Below, in pieces: positions 32,562 through 43,629 of a stretch of 64,000 nt of DNA. This DNA comes from Oegoconia quadripuncta (lineage: Eukaryota; Arthropoda; Insecta; Lepidoptera; Autostichidae). The stretch spans positions 30,562,778-30,626,777 of the forward strand of contig OX438744.1 of NCBI GenBank assembly GCA_949316235.1. The letters are read 5' to 3'. The notes below the pieces were generated by a model. It worked only from the letters and a program-made list of their open reading frames with translations, had not been told where the DNA came from and did not search any database. Both the position numbers and the translations under genes were made by a program. The number at the start of each line of letters is the position of its first letter. Positions within the stretch are counted from its first letter, which is position 1.

Positions 32562-32889
32562 TTTTTTTTATGCACAACGGGTTGGTACTTGACCTCAAGC
32601 ACACCTGATGATAAGTGAAGATGAGGTCGAATGTGGAAGCGTACTGACCCGGAAACCCCAACACATTTGGAGGACTGACTATCTTATCTCTATCGGAACA
32701 CAACAATGCTATTAACATTGCTGCTTGGCGGCAGATTTAGATAAGATGGTGGTAGCTAGCCAGGCGGACATCTAAAATGCCCTACCACCAACCAAACCGA
32801 GTACTTAAACATGTACCCCGCTGAGGATCGAACCCGCGACCTCCGAATCGTAAACCCAATGTTGTTTACATTGAGCCACGGAGGCGGTT
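32562..32889 (-). mobile_element. SINE-C, full length
   Basis: Poly(T) at 32562-32569, complete body, inverted box B (GGATCGAACCC) and ATTGAGCCACGGAGGCGG at the right end. Confidence 0.95.
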
Positions 32890-33727
32890 AAAAGTAGGTA
32901 CATAAAGGAAAACTACACAGCTAAAGCATTATAAGTGAATGACTAATAGTTGAAATACTTATAAAATGTTCTTTTCTTTGAAAATAATTTAATAAGCTCT
33001 TGCTTGCTCCCTTCTAACTCCGCATATTATGACGTGCAATAATGTCTCCTTGTTTTGTCTTTATTATAAAACCAACCGCACTCAAATCCAGTTATTTATA
33101 TAGATACCTAATTTAACAAAAACGTATACCAACTTAGTTTAGCGGCACTGTCTAACGACGTCACAACCCCAATACCTTTTCATTAATTTTATAAAATAAA
33201 GCAATTGCGTACCGCATAGCGAAAACAAAGGTTACATTTCCTTATTATATCCTGAAACAAAAGCAATACTACAGGCCGACTCACTACAAACCATTATATC
33301 CCTACAGCACCCCAGGGTACAATACAGTATGTTCACAATTTGTTTGGTCCCGTTATCATCCTAAAGAAACACTAGAGATATTTCCAATATGCCTCTGTGT
33401 ATGGCACGCTCCGATCGAGCGCCGTTAAATTTGATCGTCCTGTATATTGGTGAGACCCGCCCAACGACCAATGTCGCTGAAGCATTTTTAGATACCGTAA
33501 AAAGTGAGATAGGTTCATATTGGCTGAAATATGTATGATGGAACGATAGAGCGTATATGCTATCCCGTTATTAATACGGTTTCCTAGTGCTGTATAGATT
33601 TTAACATATACGAAGTATGTACTTATATATAATAGTAAGGACACATTTTTAGCTTCCTATAATCTTAAAGATCTTAAAGTTTTATCATTTGCATGCTGTT
33701 GAAACGTGTAACTTGCCATGGTGATTT
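32890..33727. other. Unassigned intergenic DNA
   Basis: AACCGCACTCAAATC near 33071 also occurs near 14037, suggesting an old repeat. No gene evidence. Confidence 0.4.
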
Positions 33728-33835
33728 TTAGGGCGTCAAACGAGCATGCGCGTCACCTGATAGAAAGCAATCACCGCCGCCCATGGACACCCGCAACACC
33801 AAAAGGGTCACAGATGCGTTGCCGGCCTTTGTGGA
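33728..33835 (-). mobile_element. CR1-like LINE 3' end, short
   Basis: GAGCATGCGCGTCACCTGAT and TGCGTTGCCGGCCTTTG match 640-745. It is truncated at both ends. Confidence 0.75.
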
Positions 33836-34015
33836 CGAACATCAGTGACTGAATAAGTAACAACAGATTTGACATATGCCGCCAAAACAAAATGGCCGCC
33901 ACTAATTATTAACACCGACCCGCTCTATTTGAAAGACCCTTTAGAATAAAAATGTTTTGGAATAAATCGGTACCTTGCTTTAGATATAATATAAGTATCC
34001 CAACTTATATAATCT

Positions 34016-34212
34016 CTACTAATATCTATTATAAATGCGAAAGTTTGTGTGTGTGTATGTATGTATGTTTCTTACCTCTTCACGCCTAAACGGTTGGACG
34101 GATTTAGATGTTTGGTTGGTACCCAGATAAGGACCTGGATTAACATACAGGTTATTTTTTTACTGAACCAATTTGGATGAAATCGCGGACGAAGTCGCGG
34201 GCGGAAACTAGT
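34016..34212 (+). mobile_element. Helitron-like element, unit 1
   Basis: TATTATAAATGCGAAAGTTT, a GTATGTATGTATGT run, AACGGTTGGACGGATTTAGA and the 3' GACGAAGTCGCGGGCGG then AACTAGT. The CTAG end follows a GC-rich hairpin-like stretch. Confidence 0.65.
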
Positions 34213-34222
34213 AATAATAATA

Positions 34223-34480
34223 CCAGCTATTATTATAAATGCGAAAGGTTGTGTGTAAGTTTGTTACCTCTTCACTCTTAAACGACTGGACAGATTTGGT
34301 TGAAATTTGTAGGTACACAGATAAGGACCTGGATTAACATATACACTACTTTTTATCCCGAAAAAGCGACTGGTTCCTGAAGGATAAGTATCATTAACGG
34401 GATTGCTTTTGAGTCAATAGAGTGACGCATTTGGCAGTAGAACGAATTCTACGCGGACGAAGTCGCGGGTAACAGCTAGT
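34223..34480 (+). mobile_element. Helitron-like element, unit 2
   Basis: It starts TATTATTATAAATGCGAAAG about 10 bp after unit 1 and ends GACGAAGTCGCGGGTAACAG then CTAGT. Head-to-tail insertion is common for Helitrons. Confidence 0.65.
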
Positions 34481-34608
34481 TAAGTAATAAAACATGGATT
34501 GTTAGATTAAAATTACCATTGTTAATTTCATTGCGTCGGAAAATATACTTTGGATCTCGTAATATTTATGAAAAATTTCACGAGGGCAAGTATTACGACT
34601 CAATAAAA

Positions 34609-34881
34609 TAATAAATAATAATATTAAATGTCTTCGCACAAATACAGCGCCATCTAGGTCCACAGTAAGCATCTAGGCTTGTGTTATGGATTCTAGATTG
34701 TTGACAAACTACACAAATACATTTCTTTTTGTAAATAAATACATGTATAAATGAAAAACATCCATAACTCGGGAACAGATGTCTGTATTCATCACACAAA
34801 CATAATGCCCCTAGCGGGATTCGAACCCGCGACCATTTGGTATAGTAGCAGAGTTTCTAACCACTAGACCAAACAGGTCGT
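34609..34881 (-). mobile_element. SINE-A, full length
   Basis: Inverted box B GGATTCGAACC is perfect. Head ends CCAAACAGGTCGT. The tail and hairpin arms lie at the left. Confidence 0.93.
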
Positions 34882-34995
34882 AAATAATTTTTAGAAAATG
34901 TAAAATAGCCGTTGTTTAATTTTTTTTAGAAAATTGTTTTATGAGATCTCAGCTTTTTATATTATGTATGTGTATTTTGTATTTACTTATAATTA

Positions 34996-35105
34996 AAAAC
35001 ATCCATAACCTGGTACACGTGTGCGTATTCATCACACATATGCCCCTAGCGGGATTCGAACCGCGATCTGTTAATATAGTAGTTACAGTTTCAAATCACT
35101 ACACC
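34996..35105 (-). mobile_element. SINE-A 5' fragment
   Basis: AACATCCATAACCTGGTACA to the tRNA-like part with GGATTCGAACC. The 3' body is missing. It is a second, more diverged copy beside the previous one. Confidence 0.85.
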
Positions 35106-36690
35106 TGCAGATCGAACCTGCTACCTCGGCATCTCTAACCCGATATTGCTAATTGAGACAATGAGGGTCTTCGCCGCCATCAACCCTCTCAACTACGGCT
35201 ATCGTGTAAATCATTTTATATGGCCATAAGCGTTTAATGCACCGCTTCAATTAGGGAGGACTTAAGCCTCACGCTGAGGACTTAGTGGCAACCCTCCGTT
35301 TGTTTTATACCGATTTTTTGGGTATAAATCGCACTATCCGGTTTTGATTAAAGGGTGCTACGCTATTTGGAGATAAGCCGGGTTTGATTTGAGGTTTTTC
35401 TAAAGGTCTGTAAAACCAACTGCGCCTATGTACATACAGTCGGGAGCAAAGATAACTGGACACTTTACCTACTATGACACTACAGTGACGTCATGTGTAT
35501 AGTGGTAGGTAGGAGTAGCACTAGTTTGAGAAATTAAGAATACAGACAGTTGTTAATTTATTGGTGACAGTTCTCTGAAACGTTGTCTAAATTGACGCAG
35601 AAAAAAATGCAGTCGGAGCACATACATAACCCAACTTTAATAGAAGTGGGTAGTTCAGCCTATCTGCTGTTGAAATGATGGCGTACTAATCAAATCCTTT
35701 TGTCAAATTTTGTCTGGTATTTGGATACCTTTGCATCTCGGCGTCTATCGCTATCCGACCTCACTATGTTCCAACCCTTAGCATTAGTATGTCAACGTGG
35801 TGAACGACTTCAGACCCTAGCGTCGTTTCTATAGGGTCCACGGTGTATCCACAGACTTATTAGCTATCTGCGTATTATGTCTCAAATGTTACGTCATAAT
35901 TAGGGTAGTCGACACTACGCGACAGACAACTTTACTACACACACATGCATACATACTGAGCAGGTCCACTGTTGGGCACACACACATTCACACATCCAAT
36001 CACACCTCCTTAAGCATGACGTATGAGTCTTGTCATATACACATCTTCAACATACACCAAAACAAGAGCTCTGTATTTAATTTACGCAATTTAAATCAAT
36101 AAATCAACTACAATTTATTGCACAAAAATTTAACAATGCACTTCATAAATATAGCTTCAAAACAAATAATAATTGTACAGCCAGGCGGTCTTATCGCTAT
36201 TAACCTTTGGGTAGAAAAAAAAAGTGGAACGGAATAAAAGCAAGTAGGTTGTCCACCAATGATTTAAAAAAAATATATAAAAAATAATAGATATAAACAT
36301 ACATACGTTAGATATGAACATCAACTTACAATGATAGTGTAAAATATGTCTACATATATAGTGATAAATTATTATATATACATATACAATATATGTGACA
36401 CCAAACAAAGAAGATAGTGGCTACTGTAATTATCAAATCTCAGAACCACGAATTTGGCAACAGTCGAGACGCTAGAAAATATGCCCTGACTTGTTTTTAA
36501 ATCATTAAAGTGATCTAGCTAAATTCCAGAGTGTTTTTATTTTCTCCTTGTACTTGTAAGGTACAAGGGTTACCATTATAATCCGATTTTTCTAGACAAG
36601 TTTGTATTTTTAGACGACTTCAAAAAGAATCTCATCTCAATGCGAAGAGCTCAAATGTGGCTGAAAACTCTCTCCCAAACACCAGGTTTC
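35106..36690. other. Unassigned, the longest repeat-poor stretch
   Basis: About 1.6 kb with no recognised repeat and no ORF with a domain. It could hold regulatory or unique sequence; no positive evidence for either. Confidence 0.4.
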
Positions 36691-36995
36691 GAATCAAATC
36701 AAATCAAAAAAATATTTATTTCGTAGGATAAAAATTATCACTTGAAAACGTCACATTTTTTATCTTATTATTAAAGTTTTTGACATTATTGCTCATTCAC
36801 AAAGCTGATTCCCCAGAGAAGAACGAGCAAGAAACTCAAGGGTTGCTCTTTTAAATAAGTCTGGGTTACAATTATATTGTGTTGTATAATTAGACTGAAT
36901 ATTGCCGAGCCATCTATGTCCATGCTTGCTTATCATCCAGATAGTCAGAAATTTTATAATAACCTTTGGTAAATAATGTCTGTTTTATGATGGTT
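36691..36995 (-). mobile_element. Jockey-like LINE 3' end
   Basis: The tail AATCAAATCAAATCAAA at the left is followed by UTR (AACGAGCAAGAAACTCAAGG) and the coding trace of YYKISDYLDDKQAW on the minus strand. Same family as 11709. Confidence 0.85.
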
Positions 36996-36999
36996 TTAT

Positions 37000-37195
37000 A
37001 TTTAGTTTTATAAGTTTTAGTTTTAAATATATAATATTATAATTAGATTAGATTTGAATGTAGGTATATATTTCTGTCTGTTCTATAGCTAACCCTATGG
37101 TTGTCTATGGGATAACTCCACCGTACTACTCAACTCTGTATCTATGTAAAATTAATGTATTGTCTTTTTGTACAATGAAGCGTTTACAAACAACC
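37000..37195 (+). mobile_element. Retroposon 3' UTR family K, plus copy
   Basis: ATTAATGTATTGTCTTTTTG, then TACAATGAAGCGTTTACAAA. The reverse complement of this end is at 38189-38245, and a variant lies at 61570-61610. Confidence 0.6.
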
Positions 37196-38188
37196 GTATA
37201 ACACCCCTCTTTTTGCCTTTGGGGTTAAAAATCACGTCAATCCGTTGTTCCGACGCGACAGAAAGACAAAGCAAAACAGTTTTATATTTAAATTATTATT
37301 ATAGATACGAGGTATCTTTTTGCGAATATCCAACATTTCGGCTTTTCAAATATGGTAACCATGAATAATATGTATAGATCTTTCGGCTGAAATTGGGATT
37401 TATTGTAAGCTTATCTTTTCTATTAATAATTCATGACATCGAATGTTGTACAGAGGCTTTATTTGCCTGACTGCTTTTCAGACTGGGCGAGTTTATGAGA
37501 TCTTTAAAAGCAACAACATGTGACCTTGACTTACGCCTTACGCGACGCATCGCAGTTACCTCGTAACCGATGAAGGGTATTTGATGCCTATCATCAAATA
37601 GTATATTATCACATCAGCCTTACATTGCTTGGCCTCACTTCATTTCAGATCCGCCCCTGAAGGCCACCGACTTGGCTTAACCGCCTTAATTAGCAGTGAT
37701 TCTCCACACAAGAGCTGACGGCGCCACGCATTGCTTTAACTTCGCAAATATAAATCGAAGACTAATGCATACATGTTTATTAAAAATGTCACGTTTTCAT
37801 AGTGCAATTTAGTTTAAGAGAAAAGTAAGAGCATTTTCAACCTCTTCCGGTGGACGACGTGTTTAAATTTGTGCGCATAACAGTACTGATAGTTCATGGA
37901 GAATTTGTTAGGAAGCTCCCAAAAACCTGCCTAGCGTGGCGATGAGGGCGCATTGACTCGTGGAATGTCGCCGCCAATTAATGCAGGGCAATTCATTACC
38001 AATTGATAGGTTTCTATTACTTATTACTTCTTTAGCATAGTGGTATAGTAGTAGGTACTTTGAGAATAAGAATCGTTTATTTGACACATTTAGCGACATA
38101 TACATGTAGAAATGTGAAAATACAGTGAAATTGGGACCGAAGGAGATAAAAGTAATCGGTTGTCGTACCACGAAGTTGTCAACAACCA
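37196..38188. other. Unassigned intergenic DNA
   Basis: No supported gene. A short piece at 37665-37690 (CCGACTTGGCTTAACC) resembles the 5S-SINE body. Confidence 0.35.
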
Positions 38189-38335
38189 CGTTTGTTTGTT
38201 TGTTTGTAAACGCTTTATTGTACAAAAAGGCAATACATTAATTTTGCATTGATACATAAATTGAGTTGTTAGATGAAAGCGTATAACATATGAAGAGTAT
38301 TTAAGGCGACCACCCATACCCAACGAAGTTATAAA
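38189..38335 (-). mobile_element. Retroposon 3' UTR family K, minus copy
   Basis: GTTTGTTTGTTTGTAAACGC and TTTATTGTACAAAAAGGCAA give, on the minus strand, an AATAAA-like signal and a (CAAA)n tail. Confidence 0.7.
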
Positions 38336-38376
38336 TTAGTTTTTATATTATCTTAGTTTTTATTTATTTTTTACGT

Positions 38377-38527
38377 GACAGACCGCGAAAACGATGTAGA
38401 GACGAGGTTGACAGTTTTAATAAGGGATGGTTTGTGCTCGCCAAGAACAAAAACGACTGGAAACAGATGAGGGTGGCCTTTGCCCAGCAGTGGGACACTA
38501 TGGGCTCTTAATAATAATAATAATAAT
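38377..38527 (+). mobile_element. RTE-like LINE C-terminus with (TAA)n tail
   Basis: An uninterrupted frame encodes DRPRKRCRDEVDSFNKGWFV, then AKNKNDWKQMRVAFAQQWDT and MGS-stop (38509-38511), directly followed by a TAA repeat. The basic GRPRKRW-like start and AFxQQW end are typical. The 5' part is absent. Confidence 0.85.
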
Positions 38528-39146
38528 TATTATTTTACTCAATATTGAACTTTAAAAAGGGCTACAAACTTGTGGATGTGTTCCGTAAAAAAAATTCTTC
38601 ATAAACAAAAATCCTGACTCGTTATTTGACCTTTATTTCTATTAACAAGTTTAATTTAATTAACTATTTAATTTAGGAGTAGAAACGTATATTTTTAAAA
38701 CGACAAAGCTCAAAGTGGATAACTATGTTCTAGGCTTATAAAAATCATGCACGCTTGCTATGACAAACAGCTTCCTATTAAGGCGCCCATCTCGGCATCC
38801 CAGGGGATTATTTTTAAACGCCCCTTAATAGATTGTAACGAGGTTATTTATCGTGGCTCGCTTGGAACGCACATGCGTGACGGTAACAAATAGTGAAGAT
38901 TTTAGAGGCGGCAAGAGTGTGCTTGAAAAATTACCTATCCCAAGACGCCCATTTACATTGCGATCGACACTTGAATCTGTATTTATGGGGGAATTTTACT
39001 TATTAATGATCGAGAGAGCCTGCGTTATAGTGACTTGGAGTAAATGACTCTACCTTAATAAACGGAGAAATTATTTTACGCGTCAAGTACCCTGAGCATC
39101 GCCAGTGGAATCCGTGTATCATTTATTAAGTACATACAATATATAT
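38528..39146. other. Unassigned intergenic DNA
   Basis: The short ORF 38853-39047 lacks a recognised domain. Confidence 0.35.
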
Positions 39147-39364
39147 GCCGCCAAGCAACAATGTTAATAGTATTGTTGTGTTCCGGTTGTCAGAGTAAAG
39201 ATAGCCAGTCCTAATCATTTGGGGGACTGGTTATCTTATCTCTGACAACCGGAACACAACAATGCTATTAACATTGCTGCTTGGCGGCAGATTTAGATAA
39301 GATGGTGGTAGCTTGCCAGGCGGAATCGTAAACCCAATGTTGTTATATTTAACGGAGGCGGTTA
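39147..39364. mobile_element. Inverted (snap-back) duplication of SINE-C
   Basis: A plus-oriented SINE-C piece (39147-39215, from GCCGCCAAGCAACAATGTTA) faces a longer minus-oriented piece (39216-39364). The arms of about 65-70 bp pair almost perfectly around a short loop. Confidence 0.85.
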
Positions 39365-39970
39365 AATTCTATTCTTTTTATATGCTGAAACCGCACAGCA
39401 CGCTATCCATTAATAAATATCTAATATGCTATCTCTTTTCTTTCCAGGTAACCAACAATACACTGTCTACGTCATTTCTATGCATGGAGTACGGTAAGGT
39501 AGAACACAACAGGGAAATTTACTCTCAAATTGAAACTGACTCTGGGATGGAATAGTTAAAACTTTTATATCGGAGTACCTACTCGTAGCGCCGATTTTGT
39601 AGCACATTTATGGGTATTCACACAGTCGCATCCCACTGCTGGGCTTTAGTGTTACCACGTAAAAAATGTTGCATTCAATCGCTCATAATTTGTCGTTTAG
39701 TTCGCTGGCATCCCAATGAACTGGCTACACAATTGACAAACCGTACCTACAACAAACGTCTGAAACGGAAAGATGTCTTTAGTGACTAAGGGACCTGCAA
39801 TGCGTAATCTGAATATGAGTAGATATCCTCGCTGGAGGATGCACTCGAAATGTGTGAAGGACCTGCAAAAAATCTACGTATAGTTAAACAACTGATTGCA
39901 GATGAAACTGAGAGAAGAGAAAAAAAAAGTTCGCTGGCGTTCTATCGCTAAATTTGGGGCCACGAAGGCG
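39365..39970. other. Unassigned; contains a splice-like pair
   Basis: CTTTTCTTTCCAG (acceptor-like, ending 39447) and ACG-GTAAGG (donor-like at 39494) bracket 46 bp in a short open frame. Without homology this is only a possibility. Confidence 0.3.
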
Positions 39971-39971
39971 C

Positions 39972-40050
39972 CCTAGAATAGCGGTTTCCAAATGGTGGTC
40001 CGCGGAACTCTGGTGTTCCGTGGAAGGGTCACAGATCCGTGTTCAATCCG
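39972..40050. mobile_element. Possible hAT-like MITE end
   Basis: GGTTTCCAAATGGTGGTCCG and CGTGGAAGGGTCACAG resemble ends of common non-autonomous DNA elements, recalled from memory. No partner end was found. Confidence 0.3.
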
Positions 40051-40294
40051 AAAATTAACGCAAACGTTCATAGAAAACAGTCATCATAACATAACGGCTA
40101 CTTGTACATATACTTACAAATAAACAGACTGGATGTAGCTCCAGGTATTTCGAAAGGTTATTAAGTACTATTATTTATTCTGTGGTATTACCAGTAAAAC
40201 AACTCATAACATGAACTCTCATTACCCGACTCGCGCTTGTCTCGTCGTTCTGTTGTCCACAAGCTGTAAGTAATAACAAAAGTATACAGGGTCA

Positions 40295-40677
40295 TTTTTT
40301 TTTTTTTTTTAGTCTTTATTTAGGTTTAGGGACTTTTGTCCACATTTAGACATGTCAGTCCCATTGTCTCCCTAGTTTGCATACATTTATTTAGCTGGAC
40401 AAAGTTACGGAGGGGTACCCCGAAGTGCAACTAAATTGCAAATTAATCTCGGCGCCTCTGAGTATGGGTCTGCTAAAATGCTATGAATAATGCCAATGTC
40501 GAAAAGATTGATTTGCAATTTGCTCACCAGAGCATCCCTTTCCCTCTGGTTCTTGACACATTCCATCAGCAGATGTTGCACATCATCGACCCTACCACAA
40601 ACATCGCAATTGGGAGAGTCCGCTTTCCTCATTAGATGTGCAAACTCTGATTGAATTTGAATTCGTGTATTCCCACT
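40295..40677 (-). mobile_element. LINE 3' end with CCHC-like motif and poly(A)
   Basis: Minus-strand translation contains SPNCDVCGRVDDVQHLLMEC (C-x2-C-x8-H-x4-C), then KNQRERDALVSKL and IIHSILADPYSEA. The run of T at 40295-40310 is its poly(A). It is related to 26642-26936. The coding region breaks at the border of the MITE that starts at 40678. Confidence 0.85.
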
Positions 40678-41341
40678 ACTGGTGACGCCATTATTGATTA
40701 CGAACAACTTTGCCCAAGGAACCATAGTCGAATTTGATCAAAAATTCGATTACCCATACAGAGTAAACCATTCTGAAACCGCCTTTAGTATGTCACTCCA
40801 AAAATTTTCCGCTGGTGACTCCACTCCTGATTACGAACAACTTTCCACTAGGAACCATATCCGAATTCAGCCGAAAATTGTTGGACTTCCATACTTTTTT
40901 TTTTGTATGCACAACTGGTTGGTTCTTGACCTCAATCACACCTAATGTTAAGTGAAGATGAGTTCGAAGGTGGAAGCGTACTGACCCGGAAACCGCAACA
41001 CATTTGGGGGACTGGCTATCTTATCTCTGACAACCGGAACACAAATGCTATTAACATTGCTGCTTGGCGGCAGATTTAGAAAAGATGGTGGTAGCTAGCC
41101 AGGCGGACATTTAAAATGCCCTACCACCAACCAAACCGAGTACTTAAACATGTACCCCGCTGGGGATCGAACCCGCGACCTCCGAATCGTAAACCCAATA
41201 TTGTTTACATTGAGCCACGGAGGCGGTTGAACTATAGGTTGTTTCAGAATGGTTTACTTTGTATGGGTAATAATTTTTCGATCGAATCCGGCTATGGTTC
41301 CTAGTAGACAGTTATTTGTAATAAGGAGCAGAGTCACCAGT
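40678..41341. mobile_element. MITE with >100-bp TIRs, interrupted by SINE-C
   Basis: The left end starts ACTGGTGAC and includes AAGGAACCATAGTCGAATTT and AGTAAACCATTCTGAAAC. The right end, reverse-complemented, shows the same order (ACTGGTGACTCTGC, TAGGAACCATAGCC, AGTAAACCATTCTGAAAC). A second copy of the left terminal motif lies at 40812 (GCTGGTGACTCCACTCCTGA). Confidence 0.85.
40891..41228 (-). mobile_element. SINE-C, full length, inside a MITE
   Basis: T run near 40896, full body, perfect inverted box B GGATCGAACCC and a head ending at ACGGAGGCGGTT. Confidence 0.95.
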
Positions 41342-41660
41342 AAATTGGAATTACACGAATGAATTTTCATCCTTGGTAATAAACTTTGCCTAAATAAATT
41401 TAATGTTTGTCAAATATGAAGCAATCACACAATGTAGGTATATACTCGCAGGTACTTACACAATTTACTCGACGAATTCAAGATCCCGAGATACCTTCCC
41501 TAATTTGATAAAACTTATTAAATTTGCCTGACATCTGGCGTTCCTTTGCCTGCGCCACAGCTTTAATATCAAACAGTAATACAACTAATAAGCAAATTCT
41601 CTACTCATTTTCACGCACCGCAATAACGGCTAGGTGATGAATCACGTAATTAAAATATTT
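41342..41660. other. Unassigned intergenic DNA
   Basis: Nothing recognised. Confidence 0.4.
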
Positions 41661-41882
41661 AAGATGATGTCGAAGGTGGAAGCGTACTGACCCGGAAACC
41701 CCAACAATTTGGAGAACTGGCAATTTAGATAAAACGGTGGTAGCTAGTCAGGCGGACATTTAAAATGCCCTACCACAAACCAAACCGAGCACTTAAAAAT
41801 GTACCCCGCTGGGGATCGAACTCGCGACCTCGGAATCGTAAACCCAATGTTGTTTATTTACATTGAGCCACGGAGGCGGTTA
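41661..41882 (-). mobile_element. SINE-C, 3'-truncated and internally deleted
   Basis: GATGTCGAAGGTGGAAGCGT to the head. A deletion removes the CAACCGGAACAC segment. An extra TTTA is present in the head. Confidence 0.9.
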
Positions 41883-42234
41883 AGGTTATTTTTCGTAACA
41901 CATAGTATAATGTATCGTTTGATGAATTGTAATGTTAATGATTATCTTTACAAGTATCTACTAAGGGAATTAGGAGGTACATAATTAGAATACCGTGGTG
42001 CTCTTAACTGAACGATTCTATTAGACTACGCTAGGCACCTTAATTGCTAAGAAACATCCTCCGCTTCTTTATGTTGAATCATATCTTCCTGTCCTCAGTA
42101 ACAGATTTCTTTCAGCAAGCCTTCGGTTGTAACTAAAGTATTGCTGCAAGTGCCTTATTTACATCCAATTATTATTATCATCTGGGAAATCGTCAGGTAA
42201 CAATGACGTTAAATAATCATTTCTTTTTTATGGA

Positions 42235-42370
42235 AAAAGTGTCACTTTATTCACTCACTTCACTTAATACTGAAATTACTGCTCTTTCACAAAGCTGACT
42301 CGACAAAGAAGATCGAACCAGAAACTTTATGATTGCTCTTTATAAATTGGTTTTAGGTTACAATTTGTGA
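42235..42370 (-). mobile_element. Jockey-like LINE 3' UTR fragment
   Basis: CTCTTTCACAAAGCTGACTC and GAAACTTTATGATTGCTCTT match the UTR of the elements at 36691 and 45540, more diverged. Confidence 0.7.
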
Positions 42371-42611
42371 ATATTTTTTGGAGTTGACTTACTGTTTTTC
42401 TTCTACTGTGCCATTCTTGAGCTTATCAGATACAAGCTTGCCCTGCGGCATTGCCCGATGTATCCGGTTAAACATAGTCATTTGCTTCAACACCTTTGTG
42501 AGGATTTTTATTAGTATGGCAACATTTCTACATGGAGTCACGAAAGCTTCGATTCTCTGTCGAAAGAATTTAATAAAATAATTAAATTTCCTTAAGTTTG
42601 GGTGTTTAATA

Positions 42612-42711
42612 TAATTGGATGGGTGATTTCGGTGCTTCGGAGGGCACGTTAAATAGTCGGTCGGTCCCGTTTGTTTTCAATTATAAGCCGGCGTTAAACC
42701 AAATCGGTGGT
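42612..42711 (+). mobile_element. 5S-SINE fragment
   Basis: ATTGGATGGGTGA (end of the 5S-like head) is followed by GTGCTTCGGAGGGCACGTTA and AATAGTCGGTC. The 5S box A part is missing. Confidence 0.65.
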
Positions 42712-42727
42712 TTTTAAAGTCAAAACT

Positions 42728-43004
42728 GCTGCGATATAGGCCTTCCCTCGTATATGAGGGAGTATGGTCCACCACGCTGGCCCAATGCCGGTTGGGGACG
42801 TCACATGCCTTAGAACTTTCATTTCGCTGGCATGTAGGTTTCCTCACGATGTTTTCCTTCACCGTTTTGAGAGCAGTCGGATAAATGCACATAAGTAATT
42901 AAATTAAATTTACAAACTCATTGGTACATGGCCTGCCTGGGAATCGAACCCGGCCCTCGCAAATTGCGATACCGCGTCTGAACCGCTGAGCCACCGAAGC
43001 TCTT
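42728..43004 (-). mobile_element. SINE-D, near full length
   Basis: Right end TGAGCCACCGAAGCTC, box B inverted GGAATCGAACCC, body GTTTCCTCACGATGTTTTCC. Confidence 0.92.
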
Positions 43005-43450
43005 AATTGTGCAACTTCGAATACCGCATCCAAATTACATGTTACATCTTCAATCCAGAACCTTAAGGGGGGTGTGTACGCAATTTAAGCGATAAGATCT
43101 CGCCTCGAGCTCGAGACGATGCCCCTTAAATTATTCAAATAAAAACCGCAGCGATATCTGGGATTGTAAATTTTCATGCGTAACATGTGTTAGTACACTT
43201 GCGGGCAAAATTGTTGGGTTAAAAAAATCATATCAACTGCCTATAGAAATCGGCTGCTTGGCCAGTTTTTTTTTTCATGACTTGCCGTTAACCCCCCTTT
43301 TTCTTCTTCATTCTACACTACTACGAGTAAGGCGAAGGTGAGGGTTGCTTCTACGTAATACCGAATAGTTCGTGTTGGTCCTATTACTCGAGCTTGACTA
43401 TTCGTTTCTGATTAATTACACGGTTCAACCAAATTATCTATTTATTCAAT
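43005..43450. other. Unassigned intergenic DNA
   Basis: Nothing recognised. Confidence 0.4.
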
Positions 43451-43629
43451 TATCTTATCTAAATCTGCCGCCAAGCAGCAATGTTAATAGTATTGTTGTG
43501 TTCCGGTTGTCAAAGATAAGATAGCCAGTCCCCCAAATGTGTTGTGGTTTCCGGGTCACTGCACTTCCACCTTCGACCTTATCTTTACTTAACAAGGTGT
43601 GATTGAGGTCAAGTGTACCGTTGTGCAAT
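43451..43629 (+). mobile_element. SINE-C, 5'-truncated
   Basis: TTATCTAAATCTGCCGCCAA to CCGTTGTGCAATAA. A small deletion lies in the ACATCAGG segment. Confidence 0.9.
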
